Assembly (NCBI RefSeq): GCF_905220415.1
Contig: NC_059537.1
Location: 13,053,593-13,117,592 of the forward strand
Direction: 5' to 3'
DNA length: 64,000 nt
From: Colias croceus
Lineage: Eukaryota; Arthropoda; Insecta; Lepidoptera; Pieridae
The notes beneath the pieces are model-generated. The model saw nothing but the letters and a program-made list of their open reading frames with translations, was not told the DNA's origin and searched no databases. The position numbers and the translations under genes were made by a program. Shown piece after piece: positions 44,764 through 56,298 of the stretch; position 1 is the stretch's first letter, and the number at the start of each line of letters is the position of its first letter.

Positions 44764-45654
44764 TAGTATAAGCCTCTGCAACAAATACATTGAAATCTCG
44801 CTTCAAGTTCAATCAAATCATTAATTTATTATCAACATTGTAACGAGTAACGACAAGGGTACCGGGTAATGCTACAATTTTGTCTATAAAATGACTATGA
44901 CTATCAGTTAAATGGTTATAAAATAAAAAACGACGTGTGGAACACCTCCGCCCGTGTGAGTGGGGAGCGTGAGGTTTTTTCGTTACGGAATTTCTCGATT
45001 CGGTCTCCGCGCTCAATGCACGCTATAGAAGCTATGCAATAGCTTAACTACTAAAAACTACGGGAAAATGCGTCACTTTAAAAAAATCAACGCACATCAG
45101 AAATTTAGGACCAAGAAAGTATGAAAAGTTCCCCTAAACATTTCACACTTTTCCTGTTCATAATTTGCTATAAAATTTTTACGTAGTCGGTAACTACTAT
45201 ATGACTAATAATAATATAACTACACGTTACCTCTAACGTGACATTACAATACCGTTACATAATAATTACTATAATCAACATAATCAACCACAAGTTGAAT
45301 GTTGTTTACCTTTGTAGGAGTTGCATCACTTAAACAACCTACAAAGATGAGCTCGTAGCTCGTAGTAGAAAAATCCTCTTCTCGAAAAATCGATCTTCCT
45401 TAAGTAAAGAAAATCTGCAGTCGCCATAATAGGAGGTGAATTATTCGGTGGAGTGTTAAGAGACGGACTTTTGCCTTTTATTATAAGAAAAATATGCACA
45501 TACAACATCCATTGTAGCCAAATATCAGCACCTGTCGTATTTTAGACCGAAATTTTATTTGACCTAGACTGACATTTATCTGTTGTAACGGCACCTACTC
45601 CCACTCAAAAGAGACAATAGAGGCAGTTAAACTAAACCTGTGGAGCCATTCATA
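44764..45654. other. Non-coding stretch between the two repeat loci
   Basis: Nothing recognised; minus frames at 44813 and 45326 lack domains. Confidence 0.5.
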
Positions 45655-45978
45655 AGGTGGGTATCCACATAGCGAGCATCCTCGCGAAGCAATTGCAGCT
45701 AGTTTATTGTAGACGTGGCTCGACCGAGAAAAGCGCGTGTGTCCTATCCTCATCCAAGCCACGTCCACATTGCGGTCAGTCTCAGTCCATGCAGCGTCCA
45801 CACTGTGTACATGGCATGGACGTTTGCTCGGGCATTTCTTCGTGAGGATGCTCGCTCTGTATGGACCTGTTTATAGACTCATAGTATACAATATCTATCA
45901 AACTTTCTAGCACAATACAGGGCGTCGCTGTAGTGACTCTGGCCCTCCCTAACTGAGTCATGCGACCTTATTGCATCG
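45655..45978 (+). mobile_element. MITE-related repeat locus, copy 2, with inverted repeats
   Basis: TCCACATAGCGAGCATCCTC at 45664 (through 45689, GCGAAG) is inverted at 45838-45865 with two or three differences, giving a MITE of about 200 bp. The tail 45889-45975 (TATCTATCAAACTTTCTAGC, ACAGGGCGTCG, CTGGCCCTCCCT) repeats the tail of copy 1. Both loci therefore derive from one larger unit of about 300 bp. TSD and superfamily unclear. Confidence 0.65.
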
Positions 45979-46232
45979 CGGATGTCGCATAAGAATTTTC
46001 CAGATCTTTATTCGTCATTTACTCAGAAATATATTATATGAATGGTAATGAGATACTCGTATAAAGTGATTATTTAATTCACCACAACCGTTATCTTTAT
46101 CATGTACTGGTGACGTCTCTGCGAGTTAAACGTATTTTTTTCTGTTTGTTCTGGATTCTTGTTAAATCTACGATCTACATTATTGTAGACCTTTCACTCA
46201 TAAAGTTAATCGTATGGTATGTTTTATACTCA
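45979..46232. other. AT-rich non-coding stretch
   Basis: Nothing recognised. Confidence 0.5.
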
Positions 46233-46401
46233 TCTAATATATAAAAATCAATGCCACTTTTCGTTGTAATTCCATAACTCGAGAACGGCTGAACCGATTT
46301 CGATAATTCTTTTTTTATTATATTCCTTGAAGTACGAGGATGGTTCTTATGTAGAGAAAACGTTAATATGTACCACGGGCGAAGCCGGGGCGGACCGCTA
46401 G
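46233..46401 (+). mobile_element. Helitron group C (plus), full length
   Basis: TCTAATATATAAAAATC start, CTCGAGAACGGCTGAACC, GAAGTACGAGGATGG, end CGGGCGAAGCCGGGGCGGAC-CG-CTAG. Confidence 0.8.
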
Positions 46402-46505
46402 TTACTCATATACGTTTTTACAACTGTTTTGAATGGAACAAATTGACAGTTTTTAGAATTGTTTGAATTAATCATATTACCATCATCTTTTTACCCTATA
46501 TATTT

Positions 46506-46536
46506 ATTCCATCTACCTAGTACAGGTAGATGGAAT
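46506..46536. repeat. Perfect 13-bp hairpin
   Basis: ATTCCATCTACCT, loop AGTAC, AGGTAGATGGAAT. No related sequence seen elsewhere in the window. Confidence 0.8.
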
Positions 46537-47821
46537 GGGAAGAGAAGTAACTCTCTTTGATAATTAAGCTGATACTTTTAAACTTTACTGGAACCGGGAC
46601 TGGTAGCACGTTGTATATAATTATAATAAAAAATCCTAACAAAAATTACGTATGCTAATTTGCTTTCGATAGAAACAAAGTTAAATTAACTTCTGTTCTT
46701 TTTAAACATTATACTTACGAGTCGTTGGAGATAATTTAATCTAAATTCTGTATCTATTACTTTTCTTGGCGTTTTTTCTACCATTCAAAATTCTTTAACC
46801 AATTTAACCGCAGCAACCCACTATTACTAATATAATTATATCTAAACAATTTTCGTCTAACACAAAATTATAAATTAGACACACCGTTACACTATAAATT
46901 ATAATAAGGGTCATAATGGCGTGTGCTGAATCGTGAACTTGTTCCATCTCTCTTGCAGTATCGAGATGAGTTACAAGCGGTTATTAACCTTAGGTCATAT
47001 TGTACATGACTAAGCTTAAGGTTGCGATGGCCGAGTCTAGACGGATTCGTTATGCAAAACTTTGGTATTTCAACTATTTCCCTGTTGTTCACTTAAACGT
47101 ATTCCGTCTATTTTATACATTGTTGCTTGGGAATTGAATACATTTGAATTTTGGCAGCGATCAGTTATAATGTGTTTACTGTGTTTTCTATAAAGTCTTT
47201 GAGGTACCTATTGAATATTAAAGAAATGAAAACAACTTTTTATATTTTTATATCAAGTTTTACTACAATGTCAATTTCGCCTGAGTTTTAATGAGCTAAA
47301 CATCATCCCTGATGAGTAACCCGTAGATCTAGGACCTAATTAGTATTAAGGAAAAACTAAAAAAAAGACCAATCATATACAAGTTACATTCACTAGGTGC
47401 TCATGTAGCTAAGTGACATGTGTCATCTTTCCTCAATCGATCCCATAAGGATCGATAAGGAGTGGAATTTCCGCCATCTTTTTTCTCAATAATTATGGGC
47501 AAATTCCAGGAAAATAGGAATAGGGAGAGCATGGGAACGTCCGCTTCTGTTTAACTTTGTGCAAGATAAAAAGTAAAAGAAAGCTTTTACTATGGTCTAA
47601 AATAATAAAAATCGAAGGTAAGAAAGAATTTAAATGCTTTAACCGAACCAAAAACATGAAAATATATAATACGAAATATTTAACTATAGCGTCTGGAGAA
47701 CGAATACCCGATAAATAATAATCATAAAAATGTTGAACATATTCGTAGATACTGTGAACCTATACACAGCCTAAAAGTAAGGAAAATATTGTACAGAGTC
47801 TAGATATCAAGCTCCAGCTAA
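46537..47821. other. AT-rich non-coding stretch
   Basis: Nothing recognised. Confidence 0.6.
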
Positions 47822-47993
47822 TCTTATATATAAAAATGAATTGCAAAATGTGTTGGTAAGCGCATAACTCGAGAACGCGGCTGAACCGATTTCGATAAAT
47901 CTTTTTTTATTATATTTCTTGAAGTACGTGGATGGATCTTATGTAGAGAAAACGTAAACATGTACCACGGGCGAAGCCGGGGCGGACCGCTAG
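47822..47993 (+). mobile_element. Helitron group C (plus), full length
   Basis: TCTTATATATAAAAATG start, CTCGAGAACGCGGCTGAACC, GAAGTACGTGGATGG, end CGGGCGAAGCCGGGGCGGAC-CG-CTAG at 47990-47993. Its last 45 bases are included in the tandem duplication that follows. Confidence 0.8.
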
Positions 47994-48082
47994 TAGTCTA
48001 TAAAAAACGTATTCGAAAACGTAAACATGTACCACGGGCGAAGCCGGGGCGGACCGCTAGTAGTCTATAAAAAACGTATTCG
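47949..48082 (+). repeat. Perfect 67-bp tandem duplication across a Helitron 3' end
   Basis: Units 47949-48015 and 48016-48082 are identical. Each starts AAAACGTAAACATGTACCAC, includes the terminal hairpin and CTAG, and ends with 22 bases of flank (TAGTCTATAAAAAACGTATTCG without its first bases). The second unit therefore provides an extra Helitron terminus. Confidence 0.95.
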
Positions 48083-50279
48083 TGACATAGCATAGTTGCA
48101 ATCCTTCACGTAAAGATAATCCTAGGATCTCTAAGCTGTATCGTACTTTCATAGAACACATAAACCTCGTTTTGAGAGCAAAATAAAAATTTTAGTACTT
48201 TTCATGGTACCTTAAGTTTATTCAGTGGTCGAGATAAATATAATACTTTGATCTTTGATCCATATCGCAACATTACTAGACGTACTACGTCATTTTTTAT
48301 TCAATGCAAAAACGTGAAAGACACTCCAGTTTTAATTCTTTGAAAGTACAGTCAGATACAAAAATATTGGCGTATAATAATATAAAATAAACTTATTAAA
48401 ATACATATTTATTTATACCTTTATATAAAGCCCAGATTTCCAGTCTTGTTTGGCAGATGATAATCTGAAAAACTGATAATCTCTTCAAAAACAAAATCTC
48501 TTCAAAAAACAAATTCATACCACAATTTTTGAATACACAAAACTCAAAACTTTCTTCAAATTCAACGTAACATACAGAAAACAAAATTCAAGAGATTTCG
48601 CTCCAGCCCTTTACAGCACTTCAATAGTATAAAATAAATATTTATAGTGTAAATGTAGTAACATTTTACGTCTTTGATAAAAGTCGTGCTGCAAAATAAA
48701 TCTTTGTTGAAGAATGCTTGCTCTCGAGTGTTAAGAGCAACTTCAAGATTTAATTTTTATTTACATTTTCTTTTCATATGGCAATCACTGTGTCAAGTAT
48801 TTACTTTAGAAACGTGTGTGATGGGTAATTTAAGTTCATTACTTTAAATATCGTAAAATCTAAATAGCTAATCTAGCACTGCAGTATTATTCTCAGTTAA
48901 AATTAATTAAAAATTACCTTAAACTATACATATATACGTTCTATAAATAATCTATGGGACATAAAAGGAGAAAACCTATATTTCTTGCACGTGACTTGAA
49001 ACATCATTCCTCCTCTCATTGCTAAATATTATCGCTTCATTACTGGAGAAAATAGAACATAAAAAAGACTGATTCAAAAACTACTAGATAATAAAATATA
49101 TTGTTTTTTTTTCTCTAACTAATAGGTACGCTTAATCTATAATACCTTTTTTGATTGACTGTACACGCTTTGCACAAATTCGTTTGATCCATCGACGTTA
49201 CTTGACTTATAACGAGCGTCCGATTTAAATACCAACAAAAAATACGAAATCAAGTCGGATTTAAATCGAGAAGTCATTGTGTAGGCGGACTTCTTAATAG
49301 GGGATGGTGTGAGTCATGAGAAGTATGGCGGTTGTACTAGTATGTATAATTTATATTTTTTCCTATGTACGATTTGCACATTTCGTGAAACAAAAAATAA
49401 AATATAAAAAAATATGTTTCACCTCACTACTGCCAAAACAGAAGTCTTGTGAGGCTTCGACAAACTATCGCGCCAGCCTTTTTATTTTGGAATACCTATC
49501 ACCACAACATATACCACTTTCCTCATGATGTTTGCCTTCTCAGAAATGAGTATAAAGTGTAAAATTCGAGAACCTAGTCTATCCTTCAACTTTCGACCAT
49601 TTATTTAAATGATTCGGTCGACTATTTTTTTTTGTAATTAAATGTCCTATTAGTATGAATTATATTTATAGGACATCTAAATATACACATACAAATATTA
49701 AAACATTAATATTGCGGATATTTTATGACTAACACATATAGTTACGTCAATCAATTCTACATCAACATGGCTGTTAGTTTCGCGTAAATACTATAATAAT
49801 ATTCACAAACATGATGTCATCGGTTAGTGTTATAAAATTGTGATACTAGAAAATATTAAATTATACCTAAGACAATTTATTTATCACTTTTATTTAGTAG
49901 ATATTAAAAAGTTGAACAAGGTATTTATATTTTGGGCTGTATTTTTTCCAGTTTTTTAATTAATTTAGTGTTGAATTAATGCTGTCGTTCATATTAAATA
50001 CCTATAACAAATATTTTTTTTCATAATTGGTACGATTCCCTCCAACTAATCTTTTTTAATGATAATTATTAACAAATGAAACAAAATTGTCCATTGAGTT
50101 TATGTAAAAGGCGATTCTAAACTCACCCAAATAATGATCGTTGATCACAAATAGGTTAAAAAATATCAGTAGGTATATAATAAAGAAAAATATGTATATA
50201 ATATCATAATTATTTATTATACAAGCCATTACAAGTGGCCATACAATGAACAAATTGTATAACCATGTCTAGTATTGTT
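48083..50279. other. AT-rich non-coding stretch
   Basis: No gene recognised. The 70-codon frame at 49316 has a hydrophobic start (MRSMAVVLVCIIYIFSYV) but no other support. Confidence 0.55.
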
Positions 50280-50525
50280 TTAAACAACTTTCCACAGATC
50301 TTTCCAAATCTTTCCACAGTAATATGCAAACCGATAAAAATTCCACAATTCAAACGAGTTTTTTCGAAAATCGCTACAACATAGATACGTTTTGGGGACC
50401 ATCAAGAAAAGAGCGTACAACACACTCGCCATATTCCTGGTGATGTGGGTGAAAGCGACATTGTTCACTTAACACCAGGTGACTCGTATGCTCGTTTGCC
50501 TGCTTTTCACATAAAAAAGCCTTCA
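50280..50525 (+). mobile_element. 3' end of a decayed LINE (CR1/Jockey type)
   Basis: ACCATCAAGAAAAGAGCGTA resembles the coding end of such LINEs (TIKKRAYN), and the segment CATTGTTCACTTAACACCAG with GCTCGTTTGCCTGC and an A-rich CACATAAAAAAG end resembles the 3' end of the LINE at 11580 (TCTGCTCGTTTGCTTTCC, then TATAAAAA). No intact frame. Confidence 0.5.
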
Positions 50526-51175
50526 GCTGAGGTTCGTGATCCCCGTCAAGTGTGGACCCCTTCAAGCGCATGATGCTAAAGGGTGAACCTTCTGTTCACC
50601 CACGCGTCCGTGTTAAGATGTACATCTCATTATTCATCTATTAGCCCTTCTAGCTAATATCAAGAGACAACACAAAAAAAGCCTCCGCTCCCGCTACCAC
50701 TTATATCTCGCACCACATTCACGTGGGAGGTTGTACCACTACATACGAACCGGCGACCAACGCATCTGCATCGGCCAGGTCGTCGACCCTCAGATTACCA
50801 CTGTGAGACCGTGACGTAAGTTTCGCTAACCGAAATACCTGGCCAACGTTTCAATTTGAATCTCAGACATGTTTGTTTTATTTTATATTTTCGTTTGTAC
50901 GTTACGATTTTCAAGGTTAGTTTCGTACGTTTTGAATTCCACGTCGAGTTACAACTTCTAATTTGTAAGACTTAGTTATTTAATCTAATTACTACCTTGT
51001 TTCATTACTTCTTAGGTCTTGTTCGTCCGTAGAACGTAAGATCTTTAATTATTGGAAGTGTTGTAGTAAAACTTGTAGTTGCTGGAGCAGACAAGCGACA
51101 TAATGTTATATTTTAATTGGAAAAAGCTCAAAGCCTTTCAAGGTAGAGCAGTATTTTAATTATTTTTACAGACAT
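50526..51175. other. Non-coding stretch
   Basis: 50570-50815 is moderately GC-rich, with the inverted words GGTGAACC and GGTTCACC not quite exact around 50581-50602. On the minus strand near 50750-50810 there is a loose resemblance to a tRNA-type promoter (GGTTCG), too weak to annotate. Nothing else recognised. Confidence 0.45.
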
Positions 51176-51186
51176 AATAAAAAGTT
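51176..51186 (+). repeat. Target-site duplication, left copy, of the SINE
   Basis: AATAAAAAGTT, exactly repeated at 51502-51512. Confidence 0.88.
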
Positions 51187-51501
51187 GAGTCGAGCAGTGG
51201 TGGCTCAGTGGTGAGACCTCGGACTTCGAATCGATAAGTCCGGGGTTCGAGACCAGGCGAGCGCGCAGGAATTAAATTGATTTTTCAATTTATCTGCGCA
51301 TGTTGTAACATCACCACTACTCAAACGGTGAAGGAAAACATCGTGAGGAAACCGACATGTCGAAGAATTAAAAAGTTCGACGACATGTGTCATCCGCCAA
51401 CACGCACTTGGCCAGCGCGGTGGATTATGGCCTGTACCCTCATAGGAGGCCCGTGTCCCAGCAGTGGGAACGTATATGGGCTGATGATGATGATGATGAT
51501 G
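51187..51501 (+). mobile_element. tRNA-derived SINE, full length
   Basis: A 315-bp short interspersed element moved by a LINE machinery. The head is tRNA-like with box A TGGCTCAGTGG (51201-51211) and box B GGTTCGAGACC (51244-51254), forming an internal pol III promoter. The body includes AAATTGATTTTTCAATTTAT, GAAGGAAAACATCGTGAGG and CACTTGGCCAGCGCGGTGGA; the tail is (GAT)n at 51482-51501. An 11-bp TSD flanks it exactly. The body and (GAT)n tail correspond to a SINE type widespread in Lepidoptera. Frames across it (51205 minus, 51277 plus) are incidental. Confidence 0.9.
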
Positions 51502-51512
51502 AATAAAAAGTT
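51502..51512 (+). repeat. Target-site duplication, right copy
   Basis: AATAAAAAGTT, identical to 51176-51186. Confidence 0.88.
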
Positions 51513-52942
51513 TAATAAAAAATTAAATGTACAAAGTAATAAATTCATGTAATCTGGTTTTCGTTTTTAATTTTTATTATTATAATTGTTCTTTTTTTTG
51601 CTACAAAAAGAATAATTTTCTTCACTAACATTTTACTGGACGATAAAGTCTGGAGTGGTGCCACAAACTACACTATGTAACGAATGGGACTTTATAAAAA
51701 TTGGACTTTGAATAATACCAGGTTTGACTTTAATCTCCATCTGTCGCTTCGAAAAATAATCCTGGAGTCTTGAGATTTTAATCAATACAAGATTGAGGGA
51801 AAGCTGCTTTCTGGAAAAACGCTTTATAACGTTAAGTACGACTTGCGAACATTTTGGAAGAGACTCGCTCTGATAAAAAATATAGAAAGGATATTTTAGA
51901 AATGTTCTAGAAACTTGTAGTAGGTTTAGGAACACTTTCGTATCAACGATCAATTTTGTATCTGGTTCTTATAGTTTTTTTATGGCTCACCAGAGAATTA
52001 GAGGTCTAGTAAGAAGACATACTTATATTACATACAGGTGTATTTTTCACTCACTCGTTTTTAACAGTCAAGTAAGTTCTGTCAAAGGTTTGAAACTTTT
52101 CACCATACAGTATCAAATTCATGACCCCTTCACTGCACCGCTCCAGTTTATCTAATATTGTAGTAATTATTATTAAAACAGACAAATTCAAATACCAGAA
52201 AATAAATTTGCGCCAACTTTATCCCAGCTTTAATTATCCGATTGGAAGCTTCGACTCAACCGCTGAAGAAAATTACTGAGCGATCAAACATCATTTTAAT
52301 TTAACTTCTACAATTAATAATCTCGTATTAAACAAACGAAGCTGAGGCTACAGGCGATGTGATCCTGATTACAGTGCACGACGATCATTAGCTTAAGTTT
52401 AATTAACGTCGAAAATGTTCATTTAACTTTGAGGCTTTATCTGCAGAAATATAGGCATGCGTATCTATTGGCTAACGAACATGCATTTTGCATAATTGCA
52501 TGTGGTAGGCTGTTTTACAAATGCGTACGATTTTTTGGTTGCGACTTATCTTTTATTTTCAGATAACAAAGATTAAAAGAATTGATAAGATTCTTGTATT
52601 CATTACTAGAATGAGCGAAATATTTATATAAAGCTGAATTTTTACGAATATGTATTTTCATTTAGGTTAAATAAGTATAATTTCAAAATTACGTTTAATT
52701 ATTAAATATAATAACAAGTACAAAATTCTAACGTTTTCTCTAACAAAGCACAAACAGTAAATTTTGTATGAGTTCGCTGTGAACATAAAGAAATGAATTT
52801 CCCAAGAGCCAGAATAAAACGTACTTCAAGTTTAAGGACTTGATATTAGTCTGCTCGACATTACCTTAAAATTTAAAGGGTTTAATATAGATATTTTCAA
52901 GGAACGACTGGATATATGTTTCTTAATTATTGCAAAAACGAA
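51513..52942. other. AT-rich non-coding stretch
   Basis: No gene recognised; the 106-codon minus frame at 51633-51953 shows no domain and no start context or codon pattern that convinces me. Confidence 0.55.
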
Positions 52943-53159
52943 TCACTACATAGTATAAAACAAAGTCGCTTTCTCTGTCCCTATGTCCCTTTGTATGCTT
53001 AAATCTTTAAAACTACGCAACAGATTATGATGCGGTTTTTTTTATTAGATAGAGTTATTCAAGAGGAAGGTTTTATATATAATTTATTAGTTGTTGGAGG
53101 AAGGTTGTATATATTGTTGGTTTTAGACAAAGCTGGCGAAGCCGCGGGCGGTAAGCTAG
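52943..53159 (+). mobile_element. Helitron group F (plus), full length
   Basis: TCACTACATAGTATAAAACA start, CTCTGTCCCTATGTCCCTTT, AAATCTTTAAAACTACGCAA, GGTTTTAGACAAAGCTGGCG, end GAAGCCGCGGGCGGTAAG-CTAG. A direct repeat of TTATATATAATTTATTAG-like sequence lies inside. Confidence 0.8.
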
Positions 53160-53709
53160 TAAAGAATAATAAAAAGTCATGCATTAAAATAAATATATTA
53201 TTTTCGCAACAAGATTATTAGTGTATCAAATAAAATAAATAAATAAATAAAAGATGACACTATTTTATTTGGTTTCCACAGGAATAACAATGAATATCCA
53301 TTGAATAAAAATAATCAAAATGAAGGACAGTATTGAGTAGAATGCTATAAATTATATTTCTACAGAAAAAGGTCTAAATAAAAAAAAATATATCATGAAA
53401 TAGGCATATGTCTGACTAATTTAAATTAGAATATTAATAACATCCAAATTTACCTGGCGAAAGCTAGGTACCTATTAAAGTACGACTGTACGACTTTTAC
53501 GCAACATTCCGGGTGGTCATCTAGTCTGCAATTTAATAAGCTCATTTGCCTGCTCTATAAAAATAGATACTCTGTAACTGTGCTTAAGCGGTCCTATAAT
53601 GGGCTATAATGGGGCTCAACACGTGATGGTACACGGCCCCAAGACGATATCATAGAATTATCATCACTTCTCACAGAACTGGCATTTCAAACTAATTCTT
53701 ATTAATAAA
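53160..53709. other. AT-rich non-coding stretch
   Basis: (AAAT)n near 53230-53252. Around 53488-53570 GCTCATTTGCCTGCTCTATA may be the 3' end of a decayed LINE of the same type as 50280-50525 (confidence low). Confidence 0.45.
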
Positions 53710-53848
53710 TAAGCTTTCCGCCCACAGACTGCTTTGTCTAAAACTTTACAACATAATAGGTATATTAAAGTCTAAAACCTTCTTCTTGACTCACTCTGTC
53801 AATTTAAAAAAACGCATCAAAATCTATGGTGTAGCTTTAAAGATTTAA
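53710..53848 (-). mobile_element. Helitron group F (minus), left part, interrupted
   Basis: AAGCTTTCCGCCCACAGACT (terminal CTAG eroded), TTTGTCTAAAAC, AACGCATCAAAATCTATGG, TAGCTTTAAAGATTTAA. The intact copy at 56842 continues with GCATACAAAGGGACATAGGG; here the MITE begins at the TTAA instead. A short remnant (ACAGGGACGGATAG, about 54304-54318) may be the right part. Confidence 0.65.
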
Positions 53849-54298
53849 GGGGGGTTAGGCGGTGAGCAAAAATTCAGCTATTCGGGCCTGAGGTAAGCGG
53901 TGAGGGGGTCCGCGTTTAGTATGGAATCAACGTGCTCGAAACTAAAAAACGTAAGCGCCATTCACATTTTTATCAAAAAGTGAATGAAAATATTTAGTAT
54001 TTTCTAAATCTAAAACAGTCACGAAATCGAGAAGGTAAATGCCTATATACTTGTGATTTTATACGAATTATTATTGTAAAATACGGTTGTAATGAGCATT
54101 TATATGATATTTTAGAGGTAACTTCAGGATTTTGTTTTATCGAGCAAAATTTTTCCAATCGTGTTTTGGAAACAGTCATCCCATCACACATACGTTCTGT
54201 AATACATATTCGAAATTTCAGAGCTAAAAATCTTCAATATTTTCAATTATAGCTCATAGAAAACAGTCCATGTTGCCGTGTTCACCTACTAAGGGCCC
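53845..54298. mobile_element. PiggyBac-type MITE, second copy, nested in a Helitron
   Basis: Same sequence and orientation as 31458-31909. The left side has TTAA (53845-53848). The right side reads GGGCCCCATTAC where TTAA would be expected, so the right target copy has mutated or been lost. The differences between the copies are scattered single bases plus a small CCCATCACA insertion near 54180. Non-autonomous. Confidence 0.75.
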
Positions 54299-56213
54299 CA
54301 TTACACAGGGACGGATAGACACCGATAGCGACTGTACCTAGTTTTGTTTATTAAAACCTCTACACTATTGAGATTCAAGAATTAATGTACTTATTTCAGT
54401 ATCAGAGGCTTTCGACTGTTTGTATTGAATAAGTTTGTTGTATAAAGTAATTTTAAAGAACATATACCTATGTATCCTTTTAGTGACAATAATAAAAATT
54501 ACAAGCCCAAGGTTTATTTACTATCGTGATTAAATCGGCATACTAATTTCTGACCAAATTTCTTTAACAGCTTTTTATAGGAAAGGCGAGACGTAGCGCG
54601 AACGTAGTCTTGCTTGGTTGCACACGGATTGGTTTGTTATGAAATCCTCGGCATTTTTACCTTTTTATTGCTAAAATAAACACATCAATTCTTTATGTGT
54701 TGTTGTCTGTTATCTTTTCACACGGGGTCGCAAAATTAGTATGGATTTCCTTAAATGGAATTCCTTAACGGTAGTAATCCAGCGTTTATTTCAAATTTCA
54801 TGCTTCGAGTAATTTAAGAAGTTCAGATTAGAGGTAGTCTGTAGTATATAAGAGCACCTACTAAATAGGTACCTATATTAATATATCTATATAGTAGTTG
54901 TACTATTGTTGACTAACTGTGGAAAATTACTCTAGGACTAATTAATTCTTTTATAACATCTTTTATCCCCGAAAAAGAAATGCAGTAAACATTCGGTATG
55001 CAGAATTCATGAATACACAAAAGCACACAGACTATGTAAAATAGGCATCAAGTTAGACAATTAATACTACAATCTGAAGCCTATATCGGGGCATGCAAAT
55101 CCACGTAGCAACAAGCTTTATCTCAGAGCCTTCGTGCACACTGGTGTACGTTTGTCAATTTTATGGCCAAACGGAAAAGATATATTTTCTTCCATTTACA
55201 GTAATCTGAAGCACTAAATTTCGATAATGCGTGTGTAGAGTGTAAGTAAATGTAACATGTGGGATTCGATTTGCTTTTTAAATTGTTTAGGTTATTTAAA
55301 TGTAAGTAGACAGAATAACGATTCCCCATATAACTACTTGCATTTTTGTGTATTTCAAACCAACGTACCACAAAATCTTCCAATCACTCAACAAAAAGTA
55401 AATGTCCATTATTTTTAAAAATTGCCCACTGTGCAAAGCGTTTCTTTCGGCGCGTGCATATTCGTGCAACGAAACTTGCCAGCCAGTTTTCACCAAATAA
55501 GGTACGGAATGCGACAATAGTCTTGAACTGGCTTTCGCAGACTCGAATTTTGGGTATCGTACGATGTATTTATTCTCGTAACAGTTCAATGGTTACGTGA
55601 TATTTCTGACTATGTAGCTATAGGGATTTTCACATTAAATTTAAAAAAAGAACGTCAAGCTGCCTGAAATGAAACAATATTAATATTTATTAATAATAGT
55701 TAAAAGTTTCTCGTGAATTAAATATATAACAGATAGGATATTAAAGTATGAAAATTATTCTACCCAGAAAATGTACATCTATAGAATTGGAATATCTAAG
55801 AATATACGTTGATATACCTGTTAAATTAATTTAGGAAACATCTAGATGTTTTTAGGAAGAAATAGATGTGACCTTAGAGAGGGATATAGACTTTATTTGT
55901 CGAGACTAACTGCAAAGCAAAGCTTGTTCATATTCCAAATGTATGCATTATTTCGTATATAGTTTATGCAACTATTACAAACTTGGTATGACTTCGCCCA
56001 ATCTAAGATTCAAAGATGGAATACCATGTCAAATCCATGCAACTATCTTAATCATAACACAGATATGCAGTCGATAAACTAATACACTTCACATAAATTT
56101 GTCGTTACCAATCATACCTTAAAACTAACTAGTATATTTCTTGAATTAGCATTAAACAAAGTTAAATGGCTAAATAACACGCGAGACTTGCCCCCGTACT
56201 ATGATATCTTAAA
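54299..56213. other. AT-rich non-coding stretch
   Basis: No gene recognised. Plus frame 55346-55600 contains RRVHIRATK, which recurs in altered form in a minus frame near 60871-60901; see findings. Confidence 0.5.
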
Positions 56214-56298
56214 GCAGTGTTACTTCCAGTGTGGAAAAATGACAGCGCTATATAGGTCGTCTAGCGCCATCACGTTCGCAAACTGGAAATAGTACTGC
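56214..56298. repeat. 85-base imperfect hairpin
   Basis: GCAGTGTTACTTCCAGTGTG is matched, in inverse, by CAAACTGGAAATAGTACTGC, and the pairing continues inward through TGACAGCGCTA and TAGCGCCATCA. The stem is about 36 bp with roughly ten mismatches and a loop around TATAGGTCGTC. The size is that of a microRNA precursor, but a tiny MITE is equally possible. Confidence 0.55.

Noticed and set aside
49316..49528. 70-codon frame with a signal-peptide-like start
   Set aside because: AT-rich codons easily give hydrophobic residues; the rest has no domain, no splice evidence and no neighbouring exon.
50750..50815. Minus-strand tRNA-like promoter
   Set aside because: Only GGTTCG of box B is present and box A does not match; no tail or TSD.
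51277..51552. 91-codon frame across the SINE
   Set aside because: It reads through the SINE body and the (GAT)n tail (poly-Met); SINEs do not encode protein.
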